Below are positions 25,731-32,500 of a stretch of DNA of 32,500 nt, in pieces (within the stretch, counting starts at the first letter, position 1; each line of letters opens with the position of its first letter). This stretch comes from Mesostigma viride. Lineage: Eukaryota > Streptophyta > Mesostigmatophyceae > Mesostigmatales > Mesostigmataceae. Below the pieces are notes generated by a model. It worked only from the letters and a program-made list of their open reading frames with translations, was not told the DNA's origin and made no database searches. Position numbers and translations under genes: made by a program. The DNA is taken from the NCBI GenBank assembly GCA_009746045.1, contig RPFO01000667.1:3136773-3169272 (forward strand), written 5' to 3'.

Positions 25731-27422
25731 ATGTCGTTTGAGTATGGTGTTTGTCCTGCTTTGATGCGGAAGAAGCGTAACCCGGTAAGAATAGCGCCGT
25801 CAATCACATTAACAGCTACAGGAGGATCATATCCCAGCGCCTCCCCGATTGCAGTTACAGCAACATTCAGCCAACCAGTCACCGGTTTCGCCTTGGGTGA
25901 TATCGCTGTCATAAATGGTACTGCATCCGGTTTAACGGGTAGCGACACCTCCTACACGTTCACGGTGACTCCGGCAGTCGCTTATTCACTGACAACCGTC
26001 AGCGTTGGAGCAAACGCAGCAATCAACACGCTAGGAATCGGCAACACGGCCTCCTCCACCCTCTCCTTCACGTACTCGCCCCCTCCGACGGTGACTCTCG
26101 CGACGACCGCGGGCTCGACGCCCACCACCAGTTCCGTGGACGTGACCGCCACGTTCAGCAGGTCCGTCACGGGGTTCGAGCTGGGCGATATCACGGTGAC
26201 AAACGGGACAGCCGCCAACCTGACCGGCAGCGGGGCGTCGTACGCCTTCCAGGTGACGCCAACTACAGCCAATTCTGCCACGAACGTTAGCGTGGGCGCG
26301 GGTGCTGTTGTTGACGCATCGACAGGGAACGCCAACGTGGCATCTAACACACTGTCGTTCACGTACTCGGCGAATCCGTCGGTGACTCTTGCGTCCGGAA
26401 CCCCGACGGGTGCCGTTTACCCAGTCACGGCCACTTTTAGCACGTCGGTCGCCGGGTTCTCGTTGGGCGACATCACCGTAACCAACGGAACCGCGTCCAA
26501 CTTGTTGGGAAGTGGCGCCACGTACACGTTCGACGTGACCCCTACCATGTCTGACTTCGCGACGACGGTAAGCATGGGCGCGGGCACCGTGACGAGCGCG
26601 ACGTCAGGGCTTGGAAACACGACATCAAACACACTGTCATTCACGTACAATTACAACCCGGCAACGGACCCCGCACTGTTCGCGTGGTACGATCCGTCCG
26701 ACAGCGCCACGATGTTCAGCGACACGTCCGGCACGACCCAGCAAAACACGGCGGGCGGGAATGTGATGCGGATGAACGACAAGGGGCCGAACGGGTACCA
26801 CGTGACGCAGGCAACTTCCACCAAATGCCCTACGCTGGATACGGCTGAACTGAACTCGAAACGGTCCCTCCGCTTTATCAACTCGCGGTCTGGCTTGTTA
26901 GAGACCGTGAACAATTTCTGGAACACTGTCGGTGTCAATGCGAGCATCCTCCTAGTCGCCAAACAGCTAACGACTGCGACGTATCCAGTAGTAGGGGGGT
27001 ATACGGGTATTAGAGGGTATATGCTTGGATCGTCGAACGGCAATTGTTATCTCATGTCTTATCAGTCAGAGGCACAGACCGTTCTCCTATTCGCTCCCGG
27101 TTCTGTATACGAAACCGTGAGCACAAGGGCTCAGTTCTTTGACAACAAGGCACACGTCATGGCGATTTCATGCAACAGCAGTACAAACGCACTTTTCACC
27201 CGCTTCGACGGACGAGCTGGTTATAACAGAATCGGATCGGACCCTACAACTGGTTCAGGAAATCTCTCTATTGGAGGAGACTCGGTCAACGCGAGTCGTG
27301 CCTTTGACGGGTGGATCGGCGAGATCCTAATCTACAACACCGCCAAAACGTCAGCGGAGCTTGAACGGATCCGCGGATACCTCGTGGCCAAGTGGGGCAC
27401 TCCCGCCGCCATCCCAGCGTAG
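25731..27422 (+). CDS. Adhesin-like protein: three bacterial-type Ig repeats plus lectin-like domain
   Basis: 563 aa. After about 22 residues come three repeats of about 93 residues (roughly 23-115, 116-210, 211-305). Each is built like a bacterial Ig-like domain of the Big_12 type: a VTATFS strand, an LGDI(A/T)V(I/T)NGTA motif, a YTF(T/D)VTP or YAFQVTP strand, then T-x-VSxGA and NTLSFTY. Residues 306-563 form a separate beta-rich domain (ALFAWYDPSDSATMF at the start, GWIGEILIYNTAKTSAELERI near the end) of the concanavalin-A/LamG-like type common in phage and giant-virus surface proteins. I infer a virion surface protein that binds host glycans. The Ig repeats suggest acquisition from bacteria or phage. 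No signal peptide is evident. Confidence 0.85.
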   Translation: MSFEYGVCPALMRKKRNPVRIAPSITLTATGGSYPSASPIAVTATFSQPVTGFALGDIAVINGTASGLTGSDTSYTFTVTPAVAYSLTTVSVGANAAINTLGIGNTASSTLSFTYSPPPTVTLATTAGSTPTTSSVDVTATFSRSVTGFELGDITVTNGTAANLTGSGASYAFQVTPTTANSATNVSVGAGAVVDASTGNANVASNTLSFTYSANPSVTLASGTPTGAVYPVTATFSTSVAGFSLGDITVTNGTASNLLGSGATYTFDVTPTMSDFATTVSMGAGTVTSATSGLGNTTSNTLSFTYNYNPATDPALFAWYDPSDSATMFSDTSGTTQQNTAGGNVMRMNDKGPNGYHVTQATSTKCPTLDTAELNSKRSLRFINSRSGLLETVNNFWNTVGVNASILLVAKQLTTATYPVVGGYTGIRGYMLGSSNGNCYLMSYQSEAQTVLLFAPGSVYETVSTRAQFFDNKAHVMAISCNSSTNALFTRFDGRAGYNRIGSDPTTGSGNLSIGGDSVNASRAFDGWIGEILIYNTAKTSAELERIRGYLVAKWGTPAAIPA

Positions 27423-27450
27423 AGAACTTTAAGACTAGAACTATTATCTC

Positions 27451-27456
27451 TTATAA
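27451..27456 (+). promoter_or_regulatory. TATA-like motif TTATAA
   Basis: Fourteen nt before the ATG at 27471, the longest spacing in the set. The context is CTCTTATAAGTTGTAATAAAGCC. Confidence 0.4.
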
Positions 27457-27470
27457 GTTGTAATAAAGCC

Positions 27471-27965
27471 ATGGATTATCCCACAATTTACCAAATCGCT
27501 TTAGATTCTGTCGCGTCACAGAACACAATCGACGAGTACAATGGAATTTATTCTTTCGATATCAAGCCAGACCCAAGAGCGCCTATCATAGACAGCACAT
27601 GGCGCGGAGGGGTCCATTTCGCATATCTCAAGGACGTGGAAAACCAAGAAAATTACTCGCTTGTCGGACTAGTTTCTTCAAGTTTTTCTGGAGGAGAGCA
27701 TAACCCACAAGACAGTGTCGTGCTATGTACGGAAGAATGCAAAGATGTTGCCGCCTCGTACACCGTGATAAACGACCATGCATTTTTCAACCTAAAAAAC
27801 GATCACTTGTTTAGGAATGGCGGGAGACTCGAGATCGGTTTAGTGCACATTGACAGAGGAGTTGATGACAAACAATTCATCCCACTAACCCACGAGTCGT
27901 TTCTTTGCATCTTGCGTTTTGAGAAAATTCGCGGGTTCGACAAGTGCAAGTGCCATCACAAGTAG
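27471..27965 (+). CDS. Unknown 164-aa protein
   Basis: 164 aa with mixed beta-rich pattern (YSFDIKPDP, WRGGVHFAYLKD, YSLVGLVSSSF, RLEIGLVHIDRG) and a Cys/His-rich end (KCKCHHK), which together with C-x3-C near residues 86-90 might bind metal. No signal peptide, membrane segment or catalytic motif is visible. It lies in the structural arm after the adhesin. The stop is followed by GGTTAAAAAAGC. Confidence 0.65.
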   Translation: MDYPTIYQIALDSVASQNTIDEYNGIYSFDIKPDPRAPIIDSTWRGGVHFAYLKDVENQENYSLVGLVSSSFSGGEHNPQDSVVLCTEECKDVAASYTVINDHAFFNLKNDHLFRNGGRLEIGLVHIDRGVDDKQFIPLTHESFLCILRFEKIRGFDKCKCHHK

Positions 27966-27999
27966 GTTAAAAAAGCTCAACATAGGTTGAAACACTTCT

Positions 28000-28182
28000 A
28001 TGGGCAACTGTTTAAAGCTTGGTTACGAGTACTCAGAAATTCTGGAGGAGTCAATAAGGAGGATTAGAAGGAGCCCGACGTACAGGCGCGCCTATGAGGT
28101 CGTGTACGCCCCTTTTGAAATCGCGCCAGACTCCGAGGGCACTCCGACTCCCGCCCCATCCCCTGATAATAAACATAACTAA
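28000..28182 (+). CDS. 60-aa protein with MGNC acylation-type N-terminus
   Basis: A short protein starting MGNCLKLGYEYSEI, with a basic middle (SIRRIRRSPTYRRAYE) and a Pro/Asp/Ser tail. Gly2 followed by Cys4 is the pattern for N-myristoylation plus palmitoylation in eukaryotic cells, which would attach it to a membrane, helped by the Arg cluster. The upstream motif is weak (ACATAGG, about 20 nt before the ATG). The function is unknown. Possibilities are a membrane-associated entry or egress factor. Confidence 0.6.
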   Translation: MGNCLKLGYEYSEILEESIRRIRRSPTYRRAYEVVYAPFEIAPDSEGTPTPAPSPDNKHN

Positions 28183-28207
28183 TCAATAAAATTTTCTTTT
28201 CGTGAAT

Positions 28208-28213
28208 CTATAC
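28208..28213 (+). promoter_or_regulatory. TATA-like motif CTATAC before last viral gene
   Basis: Context GAATCTATACAGCTTCCAACATG, 10 nt from the ATG. Confidence 0.5.
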
Positions 28214-28223
28214 AGCTTCCAAC

Positions 28224-28604
28224 ATGTTCGTGACCATGAACGACATTCTGAACTGCATCGAGGCCTGCAAGCCGGGTAGTGGCGGGTACATCCAGGACGG
28301 CAGCGAGCGGGCCCGCAACGCCGCAGAGGTGGCGCGCATATCCTGCATCATCGCCGGAAAGCCTGACCCGTACGATGACAACTACCGTTTAGAGTTAGAA
28401 CAGCTTGACAATCCTTTGACCCTCCTAGCCGCCGCCTCACGCGCACTAGGTAGCGAGGCGACCCCCGACGACGTTCACAAGGTGTGTGAGGACCTCGCGG
28501 TTCTCTCCATCATGGCCGGTTGCGTCACGGGCAGGCAGTCCATCTCTTCGCCGACATTCGCGAAGGTGAAGGAGCAACTGCAACTCTGGAGAGACATTCG
28601 CTAA
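28224..28604 (+). CDS. Unknown 126-aa helical protein at the right end
   Basis: 126 aa, mostly predicted helical (ARNAAEVARISCIIAGK, LDNPLTLLAAASRALG, DDVHKVCEDLAVLSIMAGC, AKVKEQLQLWRDIR), with five Cys residues. No known motif was recognised. The reading frame ends with the TAA at 28602-28604, just inside the TIR, so the repeat supplies the stop. It could be a regulatory or adaptor protein. Its location next to the terminal repeat resembles accessory genes of linear viruses. Confidence 0.65.
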   Translation: MFVTMNDILNCIEACKPGSGGYIQDGSERARNAAEVARISCIIAGKPDPYDDNYRLELEQLDNPLTLLAAASRALGSEATPDDVHKVCEDLAVLSIMAGCVTGRQSISSPTFAKVKEQLQLWRDIR

Positions 28605-28749
28605 ACCCCGCCACCCCCTCTCCCGCCCTTCCCGAGTACCGCGAGGACGCAGACCCCTGCACGAAAGTTCCGCGAATTTCCCGACCAGGGCTGGGTTTTC
28701 CAGCGACCCAGGTGCGCGCTGGGCGGTGAGCTTGACTTTTCGGGGTCCC

Positions 28750-28800
28750 GCGTTCTGCCCAACTCTTAAAAGCTTTTGGTATAAAAGTTGGGCAGAACGC
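28750..28800. other. Hairpin in right TIR, inner copy
   Basis: Inverted counterpart of the hairpin at 11250-11300, with an intact 15-bp stem. Confidence 0.8.
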
Positions 28801-28937
28801 CGAACCTTCTCCCGCCGTCCTCACACACCCCCGCTGTCCGCGGTCGGTAATGGTTGAGCAAAACGGAAGTCACATTTTTCACGCCGCCCATCGACCCGGG
28901 TGCGCGCTGGGCGGTGAGCTTGACTTTTCGAGGTCCC

Positions 28938-28988
28938 GCGTTCTGCCCAACTCTTAAAAGCTTTTGGTATAAAAGTTGGGCAGAACGC
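28938..28988. other. Hairpin in right TIR, outer copy
   Basis: Counterpart of 11064-11111. This copy keeps the full C run, so the one-base loss is specific to the left end. Confidence 0.8.
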
Positions 28989-29360
28989 CGAACCTTCTCC
29001 CACAGTTCTCACCCAACCCCGCTGTCCGCGGTCGGTCATGGTTGAGCAAAACGGAAGTCACACTTTTCACGCCCGTCACGAACCATCGCACCCCCAGGCT
29101 CGGGAGTAGGAGGGGATCGGTAGGCGGCAGCCCCACGGCTGGTGGTGACGGATGCCAGCATTATAAAGCACCTCTAAAGCCCGGCGACCCTCGAGCCAAG
29201 GTTGGCGGGGGTTGAGAAGGGGCAGTAAGCCCGTGACGGGTGTCAGTAAAAAGTCAAAAAAACTCCAATATTTTATCACTCAATTATCACTCAATCATCA
29301 TCACTCAATAATAGCTCCCCGGTACCCCACAAGCCCCTATCACTCAATAGGGGTTATATG

Positions 29361-29366
29361 TATATA
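29361..29366. repeat. Possible target-site duplication, right copy (TATATA)
   Basis: It directly follows the right TIR (GGGTTATATG). See the left copy at 10685 for the ambiguity. Confidence 0.5.
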
Positions 29367-30359
29367 TATATGCTTTCTGTTTTGCTGGGTGCATTTGGGG
29401 TGGAACTAGTTTGTGACGAGTTGGGTGCCATCAGGGAGGCAGCATGCCTGGCACGGCAGTAGACGTCTTCAGGGCTCACGCAAATAGGGCGCTGCCAATA
29501 GGGTCATATCGGGGGGGGGGGGCTGAGCTCCCTCAACGTCAGACTTGGATCCAATGGGGAGGCTTCGCACTTTGATGTCAGTGGATTGCAACCCCGTAGG
29601 TTGTTCAAGGGGTTTAGTAAGTATAAACAGGGCGCGCACGAAAAGGTTCCAAGGATGCATTTGTGCAATGATACTAGGTCATCAGGGCACGGTGAATACG
29701 GTGCATGGGTAGTGTCCGCGGCTCTAGTTGCAAGGAAGGTACCCAAGGGGTCGCGTATAACAAGGAAAGTTTACAAGAGTGTGCATGGATCATGAGAAAC
29801 GAGGGTCAACAGGAGGGGGACAGCTGGCGGAGCAAGGGGGGGCATGTCACCTGCCAGACATGGGGGGGCTGATGCGCAAGCTCTCGTGCCAGTCGCAACG
29901 ACGCGATGCGCCGTACGCTTGCATCTGCCACCACATTTAGCTGGCAGGGAACTGCATTGCGCCAGCTGTCCTCGGTATTCTCCGTACACTGCTGTCCAAT
30001 GGTAGTAACGTCGCGCTGGGCTTTTACCTTGCGCGGTCAACCCATCGGTGTGCATGTGTGCACCGCTGATGCGACATGCTTGCATCCATGCACGCACAGT
30101 TGATTTGTTGATGGCCGCATGCACGCACCGTCGGATGTGTGAATCCGTGTGCACCATCGGTCTGTGCATCTGCAGTGTGCTCCTGCTGGCGGCGCGCACC
30201 CAAGTAACCTGTTTAATTGGCACGCTTGATGTCTGCTTGCGGGTGCACCCTTGATGTGCAATGCCATGTGCATGCCTGCATGGTTCGTGAATACGCAGCC
30301 AACTAACTCCCCCAGTTCACCCCTTGATGCGCGACCCTGCACGGTTTGCGGCCGCGCAG
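29361..30359 (+). other. Right part of the host intron interrupted by the virus
   Basis: About 1 kb of host-like sequence with a 10-G run near 29512, CATGCA/GTGTGC-rich sequence at 30040-30250, and a GCCGCGCAG acceptor at 30351-30359. No gene was recognised. The boundary with the virus is set by the end of the TIR match. Confidence 0.6.
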
Positions 30360-30482
30360 CCAAGGCGGAGGAGGTGCGGCGTCGCCGCGACGCCTTTGCG
30401 TCGGCACTGGAGGCCTTCCACGAGGTGGAGGCCCGGCGCGCCAGCAGCGAACGCCACCTGCAGAAGCTGCTGCAGAAGCTCG
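30360..30482 (+). CDS. Host gene exon I (coiled coil, part 3; first exon after the virus)
   Basis: 123-nt exon from GCGCAG to AAGCTCG|GTATGC (donor at 30483). It enters in phase 1, where G from exon H plus CC gives Ala, and leaves in phase 1. It encodes charged helix: KAEEVRRRRDAFASALEAF, then HEVEARRASSERHLQKLLQKL. The in-phase join to exon H at 10355 is the main evidence that the virus is intronic. Confidence 0.8.
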
Positions 30483-30692
30483 GTATGCCGCCAGGGTGTT
30501 GCACGCTGCCACACGGCACCCTGGACGAGCACAGGCTTGCCGGGTGTATAGTGTAATATAGTGGGCAGGTGGTGGCAGTCATTAAATAGTAGTGCTAGAG
30601 CTGTTTGACAACACAACCACCAGCCCGCGGTGCGACATGCATGCGGACTTAATCGTTAATTTGTTCATTGTTTTTCCTCGTGTGCGCTGCAG
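30483..30692 (+). other. Host intron (210 nt)
   Basis: GTATGC donor, pyrimidine-rich TTGTTTTTCCTCG, then GCGCTGCAG acceptor. Nothing else recognised. Confidence 0.7.
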
Positions 30693-30784
30693 AGCGGCGG
30701 AACGAGGCGGAGGTGCAGGCCACTGCGGGGCGCTGCGAGGAGATTGCGTCGCTGGCAGAGAACGAGATCGCCACCGCCAAGAAG
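30693..30784 (+). CDS. Host gene exon J (coiled coil, part 4)
   Basis: 92-nt exon from CTGCAG to GCCAAGAAG|GTGGGG (donor at 30785). It enters in phase 1 (Glu) and leaves in phase 0. It encodes ERRNEAEVQATAGRCEEIA and SLAENEIATAKK, continuing the helix. A likely continuation begins at 31071. Confidence 0.75.
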
Positions 30785-31070
30785 GTGGGGAGGTGTTTCT
30801 GTTATAAATACTTCTGTAGAGACACAAAGGTGGGAAGGTGTTACTGTTATAAATACTGCTATAGAGACAACAAGGTGGGAAGGTGTTACTGTTATAAATA
30901 CTACTATAGAGAAAAGAAGGTGGGAAGGTGTTAATGTTATATGTAAATACTACTATAGAGACAAGCAGGTGGGGAGGTGTCACTATAAAAAGAGCCAAGA
31001 AGGTGGGGTGCTGCTGCTATAAATAGAGCCAAGAAGGTGGGGAGTTGCTACTGTCAATAGTGCCAAGAAG
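30785..31070. repeat. Minisatellite whose units copy the exon J donor
   Basis: About seven units of 34-48 bp, each beginning AAGGTGGG(A/G) and most ending TATAGAGACAAG or AGAGCCAAG, e.g. AAGGTGGGAAGGTGTTACTG followed by TTATAAATACTACTATAGAG. The first unit starts at the exon J end (AAG|GTGGGG). The last ends GCCAAGAAG directly before GTTGATGAG. The array appears to be the whole intron. Confidence 0.88.
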
Positions 31071-31097
31071 GTTGATGAGGTGGTGGCTCTTTTTATG
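31071..31097 (+). CDS. Possible next host exon (27 nt, tentative)
   Basis: GTTGATGAGGTGGTGGCTCT and following bases read in phase 0 as VDEVVALFM, a plausible continuation of the coiled coil after AKK. A GT at 31098 can be the donor. The acceptor would be the AAG of the last minisatellite unit and has no good pyrimidine tract, so this is only tentative. Confidence 0.3.
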
Positions 31098-32500
31098 GTA
31101 GCACTGTGTCTTGCTGCAACATTGCGCATAGACCCAGTGCGCCCTGTAGGTGAGGTCCTGTTGCGGATATACAACGGTTTGTCGATATGTGCTATACTGT
31201 AGTCTGTTTCATATAATACAGTGACCACTGCCAGGTAGCCAGCACCACGGCTTGGCGTTGCTGGTTCCTGCATTCGGCTGAACATGAGATCCACCACACG
31301 ACCAAGATGAAGTTGATGGTTTCATACCTAGTATTTACTGCAGCATGGACAGCAGTGTTATTTATAAGAATTACATCTGGCCACCCTGATATTTATGATA
31401 TGTGATATGGTGTTCACGGAGGGCACTGCTGAGACAAAAAGTATAATTTGCAGATAGCTTCCAACAATCGGCATTCCAATAAGGTGTGGCAGAGAGGCAG
31501 AACAAGAAGAAAAGATAACAGTCTGTTGCCATGGCAGTACACATTGACATGGTACTGCAGCTCGATGGCCCGATGGCCTAGATCGCCTGAGGGTCTCATG
31601 ATGCTTTCTGCGCATGGCCCATGTGTGTTAGACTTTGTATAATGGGTCCTGCATATGGCCCCATCCTTGCATGCATCAGTCAAATGCAACGGAGCTCTTG
31701 AATGTGCTACCAAGTTGCTTTCTGGAGGTATAGGACCTTGGCTGCAGTAGCAACTTGGGAGCAGTTGCTGAGCATTTAGTTTTCCAAGCTTCGGCGGGGC
31801 TGATTTACCCCAGCAGTAGATACTAGTCAAACAGTGGCCCAGTGCACCGCTCCTCCTAGCTCGTGGTAGTTGTCAGGAGGTCTGCACAAGGAGGACCTCA
31901 TCTAATATGTAGGAAGAGGGATGTATCTAACCGCCAGCCTCTACCATGGTACGCTAGTTTTGGTGTGCTGTCATTACAGGTGGGGTTTTTATGTCTGTGT
32001 AGGCATGTTTTGGTTTACGTATTTTTTTTCAGGGATGTCCCAGCACTCTCTTCTGCCGGCTTTGCATGCTTCTCGACTATATTGGAGTGATATGGGTGAT
32101 GAGCCATGTCAAGGAGGATGTACTCCAGTAACAACTGCAATATTTGAACGTTCTGATCCCGCTGTTTGCTACTGATCTCTACTCTGTCTGCTGGCTGTCA
32201 CAGGCTAAACCTGGGATTCAGGCACTGAGACGTGCGGTGCAAACTGCAATCTGAATCAATACCACCTAGTCTTGCAATGAACCGCTTCAGCGTCTGTCAA
32301 TGTCAATACAGCGCTTGTATCAATGAGACAACCAGCGCAGGCCAGAAATCTGGAAAGTCCGGAGCATGGTAGCCCGAGCCTGCTGTTATCTTATCCGCGT
32401 CGAATTGTCGAGTCGTTCATCAGGATGATGGTACTTGATGGAAGTGGAAAATTGTGTACCTGTGTATGTTGATATTATGGCTTGCTAACATTGTAACAGA
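31098..32500. other. Right flank, no gene recognised
   Basis: About 1.4 kb of unique, moderately AT-richer DNA. It may hold the rest of the host gene (further introns or 3' UTR). No exon could be linked by phase. A TGTAA, used as a polyadenylation signal in some green algae, occurs near the right edge (32491-32495), but nothing ties it to this gene. Confidence 0.4.

Larger units (their letters stand above)
10691..29360. mobile_element. Endogenous Polinton-like virus (complete provirus)
   Basis: The element is 18.67 kb long with TIRs of 758 and 760 bp. It carries a double jelly-roll major capsid gene, a penton-type minor capsid gene, an A32/FtsK packaging ATPase, a tyrosine recombinase and an AEP primase-helicase. 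This gene set and size are typical of Polinton-like viruses in algae. Against a virophage: no Ulp1-type protease was recognised and the replication gene is not SF3-type. Against a classical Polinton/Maverick: neither pPolB nor a retroviral-type integrase is present. Every core gene except the AT-hook gene is open and undamaged, and the TIRs differ by only two single-base indels that I can see, so the insertion looks recent and possibly functional. Confidence 0.92.
28601..29360 (-). repeat. Right terminal inverted repeat (760 bp)
   Basis: Inverted copy of 10691-11448. The inner boundary falls at CTAAACCCC, where the left copy reads GGGGTTTAG and then diverges. The stop codon of the last viral gene (28602-28604) lies in the first bases of the repeat. 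Confidence 0.95.
762..30784 (+). other. Host gene locus: basic/acidic disordered protein with C-terminal coiled coil
   Basis: This is the overall locus for the ten exons listed separately. Phases match at all nine junctions: 1, 1, 0, 1, 1, 2, 2, 1, 1. They give at least 1270 aa in one frame. The first 1000 or so residues are rich in Lys, Glu, Ala and Gly with several T-P-P sites, patches of K/R that could be nuclear signals, and a long poly-Glu tract. The last 150 or so residues are a charged helical coiled coil. This layout, with a long disordered N-terminus and a C-terminal coiled coil, is that of meiotic axis core proteins such as plant ASY3 or animal SYCP2, and the spacing of charged heptads in the last exons is similar. 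The match is from memory and weak, so the identity stays open. The PLV sits in the eighth recognised intron. Confidence 0.75.

Noticed and set aside
10691-29360. Classical Polinton/Maverick or retrotransposon
   Set aside because: No pPolB, retroviral-type integrase, reverse transcriptase or long direct terminal repeats were seen. The termini are inverted and the capsid genes point to a PLV.

Overview
The window looks like a nuclear chromosome of a eukaryote, most likely a green alga. The reasons are a GC-rich intron-rich gene, GT-AG introns of several hundred bases, runs of Ala/Gly/Lys/Glu, abundant G-rich satellites and minisatellites, and the kind of virus found inside it. The genus cannot be named from the sequence.

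The main content is an apparently complete 18.67-kb endogenous DNA virus of the Polinton-like virus (PLV) / virophage-related type, at about 10691-29360. It is bounded by near-identical terminal inverted repeats (TIRs) of 758 and 760 bp and by a possible TATATA target-site duplication. The left arm is read on the minus strand: an archaeo-eukaryotic primase (AEP) fused to an origin-binding-protein-like SF2 helicase, a tyrosine recombinase, an AT-hook protein with a frame break in a C tract, an A32/FtsK-type packaging ATPase and a charged coiled-coil protein. The right arm is read on the plus strand: a 1078-aa putative fibre, a zinc-finger-like basic protein, a small protein overlapping the penton (minor capsid) gene, a small amphipathic protein, the double jelly-roll major capsid protein, a 54-aa protein, a 563-aa adhesin with bacterial-type Ig repeats plus a lectin-like domain, and three small unknown proteins. 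The arms diverge from a 39-bp gap (18998-19036). Replication, integration, packaging, capsid and attachment functions are all represented. No family-B DNA polymerase, retroviral-type integrase or capsid protease was recognised. Most viral genes carry a TATA-like hexamer only 5-14 nt before the ATG, a candidate virus-specific promoter.

The flanking DNA holds one host gene on the plus strand. Ten exons (762-2434, 3160-4446, 5491-5606, 6065-6158, 7726-7899, 8736-8778, 9657-9806, 10297-10355, 30360-30482, 30693-30784) join with matching phase at every junction. They encode at least 1270 aa: a long Lys/Glu/Ala-rich disordered region with repeated T-P-P motifs, then a C-terminal coiled coil. The virus lies entirely within the intron between 10355 and 30360, so the host frame can survive if that intron is still spliced. 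The layout resembles meiotic chromosome-axis proteins of the ASY3/SYCP2 type, but that is only a suggestion.

The host introns and flanks hold several tandem repeats: a 30-bp minisatellite at the left edge, a long GTGGGT satellite starting about 25 nt after a splice donor, a roughly 21-bp minisatellite with a 76-bp duplication, a 58-bp duplication near the left viral end, and a minisatellite at 30785-31070 whose units copy the adjacent exon-donor junction.
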